From: Ralstonia condita
GTDB lineage: Bacteria > Pseudomonadota > Gammaproteobacteria > Burkholderiales > Burkholderiaceae
Length of the DNA stretch: 64,000 nt
Assembly: GCF_958405655.1 (NCBI RefSeq)
Contig: NZ_CATYWO010000001.1
Location: 1,302,001-1,366,000 of the forward strand
Direction: 5' to 3'
Shown here in pieces: positions 59,747-64,000 of this stretch. How positions within the stretch are numbered: the first letter of the stretch is position 1; the number at the start of each line of letters is the position of its first letter. Under the pieces are notes generated by a model, which saw only the letters and a program-made list of their open reading frames with translations, did not search any database and was not told where the DNA came from. Made by a program: the position numbers and the translations under genes.

Positions 59747-60741
59747 GGTTGGCCGCGCTGGTATTTGTTGACGGCCCGGTTGTGGTCCGTCAGGTTGGTC
59801 GAAAACTGGCTGCTGCCGTCGCCGCGCGCCACGAAATACAGCGCGTCGGAGGGCGCCGGGTTCAGCGCCGCCTGCAGCGATGCCATGCCCGGCAGGGCGA
59901 TCGGCGTGGGAGGCAGGCCGGTGCGAGTGTAGGTGTTGTAAGGCGTGTCGGTCAGCAGATCACGCTTGCGCAAGTTGCCGTCAAAACCAGCGCCGATCCC
60001 GTAGATGACCGTCGGGTCCGTCTGCAGCAGCATGTTCTTGCGCAGGCGATTGACGAAGACGGCGGCAATCATCGGACGTTCGAGCTTCTGGCCGGTCTCC
60101 TTCTCGATGATGGAGGCCATGGTCAGCGCTTCGTACGGCGTCTTGTACGGCAGATCGAGCGCACGCTTGGCCCAGGCATCGTTCAGGCGTTTCTGCATGG
60201 CCTGGTAGGCGTGGCGGTACAGCTCCACGTCACTGCTGCCGCGTGCGAAAAGGTAGGTGTCCGGGAAGAACAGCCCCTCGGGGTTGGCCTCGGGTGCGCC
60301 GATCCTGCGCATGAGGTCGGCATCGCTCAGCCCAGCGGTCTCGTGCTTGAGCGCAGGCTCGGCATCAATGACCGCGCGCATCTGGCGCATGTTCCAGCCT
60401 TCGATGATGGTCACGACGTAATGGGTGACGTCGCCGCGCGCCATCTTGTCGAGAATGGAAAGTGGTGTGGCGCCCGCTTCCAGGGCATAGCCGCCTGCCT
60501 TGAGGCTCTTGGCATGACCCGTGGCACGCGCGACCAGCGAGAACAATTGCGGCTGCACACCCACGCCGGCACTGGTAAGTTGCCTGGCGACCGAGATCAC
60601 GCTCGAGTTTGGCTTGATCACCACTTCCAGCGGCGACGCCGTCAGGCTCACCGGTTGCTGGGCCCACCAGGCCACGCCACCTGCTGCCGCCAGCGCCATC
60701 AGGATCGCCAGCAGAGTCAAGCGCTTGAGAAATGAGAGCAT
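59743..60741 (-). CDS. mltG: Endolytic murein transglycosylase MltG
   Basis: Encodes 332 aa. An N-terminal membrane helix (about 8-27, LTLLAILMALAAAGGVAWW) anchors it in the inner membrane. A LysM-like region is followed by the YceG catalytic domain with ASIIEKETGQ (catalytic Glu), VFVNRLRKNMLLQTDPTVIY and NTYTRTGLPPTPI. It cleaves nascent glycan strands and ends their synthesis. First gene of the mltG-tmk-holB-pilZ-tatD block and divergent from ygfZ. Confidence 0.95.
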   Translation of the reverse strand: MLSFLKRLTLLAILMALAAAGGVAWWAQQPVSLTASPLEVVIKPNSSVISVARQLTSAGVGVQPQLFSLVARATGHAKSLKAGGYALEAGATPLSILDKMARGDVTHYVVTIIEGWNMRQMRAVIDAEPALKHETAGLSDADLMRRIGAPEANPEGLFFPDTYLFARGSSDVELYRHAYQAMQKRLNDAWAKRALDLPYKTPYEALTMASIIEKETGQKLERPMIAAVFVNRLRKNMLLQTDPTVIYGIGAGFDGNLRKRDLLTDTPYNTYTRTGLPPTPIALPGMASLQAALNPAPSDALYFVARGDGSSQFSTNLTDHNRAVNKYQRGQP

Positions 60742-60874
60742 TGCGTTGTGAATCTGCGCGCGGGGCAGTCAACGATCGACCTTGCCCGCACTCTTGGAAT
60801 GGATTGAAGGCGCATAAACGGCCCTTCAGACAGCCCAATATAATACCGGGTCAACCTCCGGCAGCCCGCACACC

Positions 60875-61915
60875 ATGAATGACGTTTTTCAGGATTTCGT
60901 CGATACGCTCAGCTTTCCGCCGCTCGACGTGCAGTTTGACGCCGCCACCCGCGGCAGCGTGCTGTGTGCACCGACCGACCTCGCACGCATCGCCGTAGAA
61001 GGCGCGGATGCGGCTGAATTCCTTCACAACCAGTTGACCAATGCTGTCACCGGTCTGGGCCTGAACCAGGCGCGCGTGGCAGGCTACTGCTCGCCCAAGG
61101 GCCGATTGCTTGCCTCGCTGCTCGTGTGGCGTCAGGCCGATACCATCGTGCTGCAGACCGACAAGCTCGTCGCGCCCGCGCTGACCAAGCGGCTGTCGAT
61201 GTTCGTGCTGCGTGCCAAGGCCAAGCTGCGCCCGATGGACGAATTCATCGCCATCGGTGTCGCCGGTCCGGAAGCGGCGCAGGCGCTGCGCGATGCCGGC
61301 GCCGTGCTGCCCGAGCAGGATGCGGTGTACGCGGTGGCGCAGCAGCCAGCGACGGTCGGGCAGCAGGTCGGGGCCGTGGTCCGGTTGCCGGACGCCGACG
61401 GCCGAGCGCGCTACCAATGGATCGTCCATGCCGAGCATTTCCAGCACGCGTGGAAGACGCTGTCGTCCCGCCTGTCGCTGGTTGGCACCGAGGTATGGGA
61501 CTGGATGGCCCTGCAGGCAGGTGTGCCGCAGATCACGCTGCCGACGCAAGACCAGTTCGTGCCGCAGATGGTGAACCTCGAGCTCGTGGGCGGGGTCGAC
61601 TTCCGCAAGGGCTGCTATCCGGGACAGGAAGTCGTGGCGCGCAGCCAGTATCGCGGTACGCTCAAGCGGCGCATGCAGCGCGCGCACGTCGATGCGCCCA
61701 CCTCCGCTGGCGCCGAGGTCTACAGTGAGTCCGATCCGAACCAGCCGTGCGGCATGGTGGTCAATGCCGCCATGGCGCCGGACGGCGGCACGGATCTCCT
61801 GGTCGAACTGAAGCTGGATGCGCTTGGCTCCGCCATCCACCTCGCCACGGCGGACGGCCCGCTCCTGACGTTACAGAAGCTGCCGTACGCGATCCCCCTG
61901 ACGCAAGACGCCTGA
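60875..61915 (+). CDS. ygfZ: YgfZ/GcvT domain folate-binding protein of Fe-S cluster repair
   Basis: Encodes 346 aa. The signature KGCYPGQE, with the conserved Cys247, is present, and the N-terminal GcvT-like fold holds folate (HNQLTNAVTGL, YCSPKGRLLASL). E. coli YgfZ supports assembly or repair of certain Fe-S enzymes. Divergent from mltG with 133 nt between starts. Confidence 0.94.
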   Translation: MNDVFQDFVDTLSFPPLDVQFDAATRGSVLCAPTDLARIAVEGADAAEFLHNQLTNAVTGLGLNQARVAGYCSPKGRLLASLLVWRQADTIVLQTDKLVAPALTKRLSMFVLRAKAKLRPMDEFIAIGVAGPEAAQALRDAGAVLPEQDAVYAVAQQPATVGQQVGAVVRLPDADGRARYQWIVHAEHFQHAWKTLSSRLSLVGTEVWDWMALQAGVPQITLPTQDQFVPQMVNLELVGGVDFRKGCYPGQEVVARSQYRGTLKRRMQRAHVDAPTSAGAEVYSESDPNQPCGMVVNAAMAPDGGTDLLVELKLDALGSAIHLATADGPLLTLQKLPYAIPLTQDA

Positions 61916-61930
61916 CAACGCGCAACCATC

Positions 61931-62221
61931 ATGGCCGACCACCTGTTCGTCTACTTTCGCATCGCGGAGCGTGATGCCGGGGCCGCCGTGCCGCGCTGGC
62001 AGCGTTGGCTAGAGACCGTGGAAGAGGCGACCGGCGTGAGCGGCATGTTGATGCGCCGCCCCGAACTGCGCGACGGCCAGGCAACCTGGATGGAGTGCTA
62101 CCACGATGTGCCGCCAGCCTTCGCCGCCACGCTTGCGGGGCTGTGGGATACCAGCGGCCCACGTGAATTCGTCGCCGGCGAGCGCCACGCAGAACTGTTC
62201 GCCGACATCGAAAACGGTTGA
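61931..62221 (+). CDS. DUF4936 family protein
   Basis: Encodes 96 aa. The start MADHLFVYFRIAERDAGAAV, then TWMECYHDVPPAF and RHAELF, matches the small DUF4936 family of betaproteobacteria. The pattern suggests a single alpha/beta domain. Function unknown. It begins 15 nt after ygfZ and is probably co-transcribed with it. Confidence 0.82.
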   Translation: MADHLFVYFRIAERDAGAAVPRWQRWLETVEEATGVSGMLMRRPELRDGQATWMECYHDVPPAFAATLAGLWDTSGPREFVAGERHAELFADIENG

Positions 62222-62363
62222 CGGCGCCGCTGGCCATTTCGGCCGGCATGATCGCCAACGCAAACATCCGGCAGGCTGCTATGCTTGGCCGAAGCCCGCG
62301 CGACACAGGTCGTCACATTGACCATTGGCCGTCCGTTGCGCGGCATGTTCAAAGGAAGTGCTC

Positions 62364-63179
62364 ATGTGTTTGATTCTCACGGCCTGGCACGCCCACCCCG
62401 CCTACGCACTTGTGGTGGCCGCCAACCGGGACGAATTCTATGACCGCCCTGCCGCGCCGCTGGCGTGGTGGAGCGACGCGCCCCACGTGCTCGCGGGCCG
62501 TGACCTTGCCGAGGTAGTCGGCCATGCCGGCACATGGATGGGCATGACGCGCGACGGCCGTTTTGCCGCGCTCACCAATTACCGCGCGCCGTCGGAGCGC
62601 CGGCCCGATGCGCGTTCGCGCGGCGAGCTGGTTTCCAATTTTCTCAGGGCGGAAGACACGTCGATCCCGACGTACCTGGATAGCCTCACCGCACGCAACG
62701 GCGCGTACAACGGTTACAACCTGCTGACGGCCACACGGGACGAGCTCTGGTGGGCCAGCAATCGCGCCGAGGCTCCCCGCAAGCTTTCTCCGGGTGTGTA
62801 CGGGCTCTCGAATGCGTTGCTCGACACACCATGGTTCAAGGTGCGGCATCGCATGGCTGCCTTTGCCGAAGCGCTGGCCGCCGATACGGGCCGGCACGGC
62901 AATGCGGGCGATGTGGCCCGTTATCTCGATCTGATGGCCGAGACGCGGGAGGCGCCCGTCAGCGCCCTGCCCGCCACCGGCGTCGCGCCGGATTGGGAGC
63001 GGCTGCTTTCCGCGGCCTTCATCCGTTCACCGCGCTACGGCACACGTGCGACGACTGTGCTGCGCATCCGCCATGACGGCTGCTTCGACGTGACCGAACG
63101 CCGTTTCGACGCCCAGGGCCAGATTGGCGAGACGCGCTACCTCGGCGTGCTCGACACCGTCACGCACGCCGATACCTGA
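62364..63179 (+). CDS. NRDE (TANGO2-like) family protein
   Basis: Encodes 271 aa from ATG 62364 (MCLILTAWHAHPAYALVVAA). The name-giving ANRDEFYDRP is at residues 20-29; WMGMTRDGRFAALTNYR, SRGELVSNFL and GVYGLSNALLDTPWFKV follow. Cys2 after Met removal and the fold resemble Ntn hydrolases. TANGO2 homologues have been linked to haem and lipid handling, with no enzyme activity established in bacteria. Confidence 0.92.
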   Translation: MCLILTAWHAHPAYALVVAANRDEFYDRPAAPLAWWSDAPHVLAGRDLAEVVGHAGTWMGMTRDGRFAALTNYRAPSERRPDARSRGELVSNFLRAEDTSIPTYLDSLTARNGAYNGYNLLTATRDELWWASNRAEAPRKLSPGVYGLSNALLDTPWFKVRHRMAAFAEALAADTGRHGNAGDVARYLDLMAETREAPVSALPATGVAPDWERLLSAAFIRSPRYGTRATTVLRIRHDGCFDVTERRFDAQGQIGETRYLGVLDTVTHADT

Positions 63180-63191
63180 GCGCAAGGCGGC

Positions 63192-64000
63192 TTATGCCGC
63201 TTCGCGGTGAGTGTCAGAGAGCAGCTCCTTCTGCATGTCCATTTCAGTGACCGCCGCGCCGCCGGGCCGCAGCGCCGAATGCTCGCGGCCGGATCGCACG
63301 AGCGGATAGAACATCTGCACCTTCCAGGCCTCGGGGCCGAACAGCACATCATCCTGCAGGCCGACCTGCGCCGGGTACTTGCGTGTGATGTGTGCCGTGC
63401 CGAACAGCACATCCCAGAAGAACAGCAGGTTGCCGAAGTTGCCCTTGTAGTGACCAATGCCGTCTGCATTGGTGAGCGCGTGGTGTGCCCAGTGCGTGGC
63501 CGGCGTGGAGATGGTGCGCTCGACCAGCCACATCAGCGGACGCAATGCACGAATGCGATAGAGCGGCGCATCCCACGGCCAGGCGCAATGCGCCCCGACA
63601 ATGACGGCGAGCTTCACCACCAGGTATGCCGCATACACCTCGCCGAAGCCCAGATACACCGCCACGCCGCCGATCCACAGCCCCGGCATCATCAGGTAAT
63701 AGAAGAAGTTGTTCCGGTACGTGACGCGCACGCTCATGTACGACGCGCTGTGATGCGCGCGGTGCAACGGCCACAGCAGCGGCGTGTGCGAGGCGCGATG
63801 CCACAGGTACTGCGTGAGGTCGTCGCCGATCAACAGCAGGCCCGTCATGGCCCACCATGGCAGATCCGCCCAGGCATCGTGCTGGGCGGGAATCAGCCAC
63901 TTGCACAATGCGTTGCTGCCCAGCAGCGCGATCGGCTGCGTGACGGCAACCAGGCTGATGAACATGAGCACCTCGAGCCAGGCATCGTTGGCAGTGGCGC
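63192..64000 (-). CDS. Fatty acid hydroxylase/sterol desaturase family protein (5' end beyond window)
   Basis: The frame stays open to the right edge, and the start lies beyond 64000 or at an internal Met such as 63971. The visible part is at least 259 aa with several membrane segments. Three His boxes bind the di-iron centre: HRASH, HRAHH and HWAHH. The substrate could be a sterol-like or fatty acyl lipid, or a carotenoid. It converges on the NRDE gene, with 12 nt between stops. Confidence 0.85.
   Translation of the reverse strand, partial: ATANDAWLEVLMFISLVAVTQPIALLGSNALCKWLIPAQHDAWADLPWWAMTGLLLIGDDLTQYLWHRASHTPLLWPLHRAHHSASYMSVRVTYRNNFFYYLMMPGLWIGGVAVYLGFGEVYAAYLVVKLAVIVGAHCAWPWDAPLYRIRALRPLMWLVERTISTPATHWAHHALTNADGIGHYKGNFGNLLFFWDVLFGTAHITRKYPAQVGLQDDVLFGPEAWKVQMFYPLVRSGREHSALRPGGAAVTEMDMQKELLSDTHREAA

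Overview
This is GC-rich DNA from a betaproteobacterium of the Burkholderiales, most likely Ralstonia or a close relative. That placement is an inference from codon usage, from the mltG-tmk-holB-pilZ-tatD block, from the catabolic gene types and from a dif-like site of the kind used by filamentous phages. The housekeeping genes suggest the main chromosome. The dif-like site near 41.8 kb suggests the window spans its replication terminus.

Layout. 1-6.9 kb: end of an unknown gene, a LysR regulator, an aldehyde dehydrogenase, a DUF1289 protein, and a divergent pair of GH15 glycosidase and DUF2252 protein. 7.0-8.9 kb: a scar region in which a lone fimbrial adhesin gene sits between the 3' debris of a DAHP synthase gene and of a chemotaxis receptor gene. 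8.9-10.8 kb: an MgtC-type membrane protein and an extended SDR. 11.1-18.7 kb: a seven-gene minus-strand operon for a xanthine-oxidase-family molybdenum hydroxylase (coxS-L-M-D-E-G plus xdhC), whose large subunit carries the form II signature. 19-25.5 kb: a small protein gene with striking upstream dyads, CreA, a LysR/MFS efflux pair and a class A penicillin-binding protein.

25.6-34 kb: a complete benzoate/catechol ortho-cleavage cluster. A divergent CatR/BenM-like regulator faces catBCA-benABCDE, so one transcription unit can import benzoate (BenE), dihydroxylate it (BenABC), rearomatise it to catechol (BenD), cleave the ring (CatA) and carry the muconate on (CatB, CatC). 34.6-37.9 kb: bioA-bioF-bioD of biotin synthesis. 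38-41.8 kb: small lipoproteins, membrane proteins and hypotheticals.

41.8-43.2 kb holds the most interesting structure: a canonical 28-bp dif-like XerC/XerD site and a second partial copy 1,372 bp downstream. They bound a tiny three-gene element with a hairpin and repeats but no recombinase, replication or coat genes, as expected of an element or phage remnant that integrates with the host Xer system. After it come a LysR-controlled MFS/M20 amidohydrolase/amidase operon (43.2-48.4 kb), a LacI-led ABC transporter operon whose last gene is a metallophosphoesterase (48.7-54.4 kb), an egtB gene without a visible egtD, an ankyrin protein, the tatD-pilZ-holB-tmk-mltG block, ygfZ, and small conserved genes up to a truncated fatty-acid-hydroxylase-type gene at the right edge.

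No rRNA or tRNA gene, CRISPR array or complete insertion sequence was recognised.
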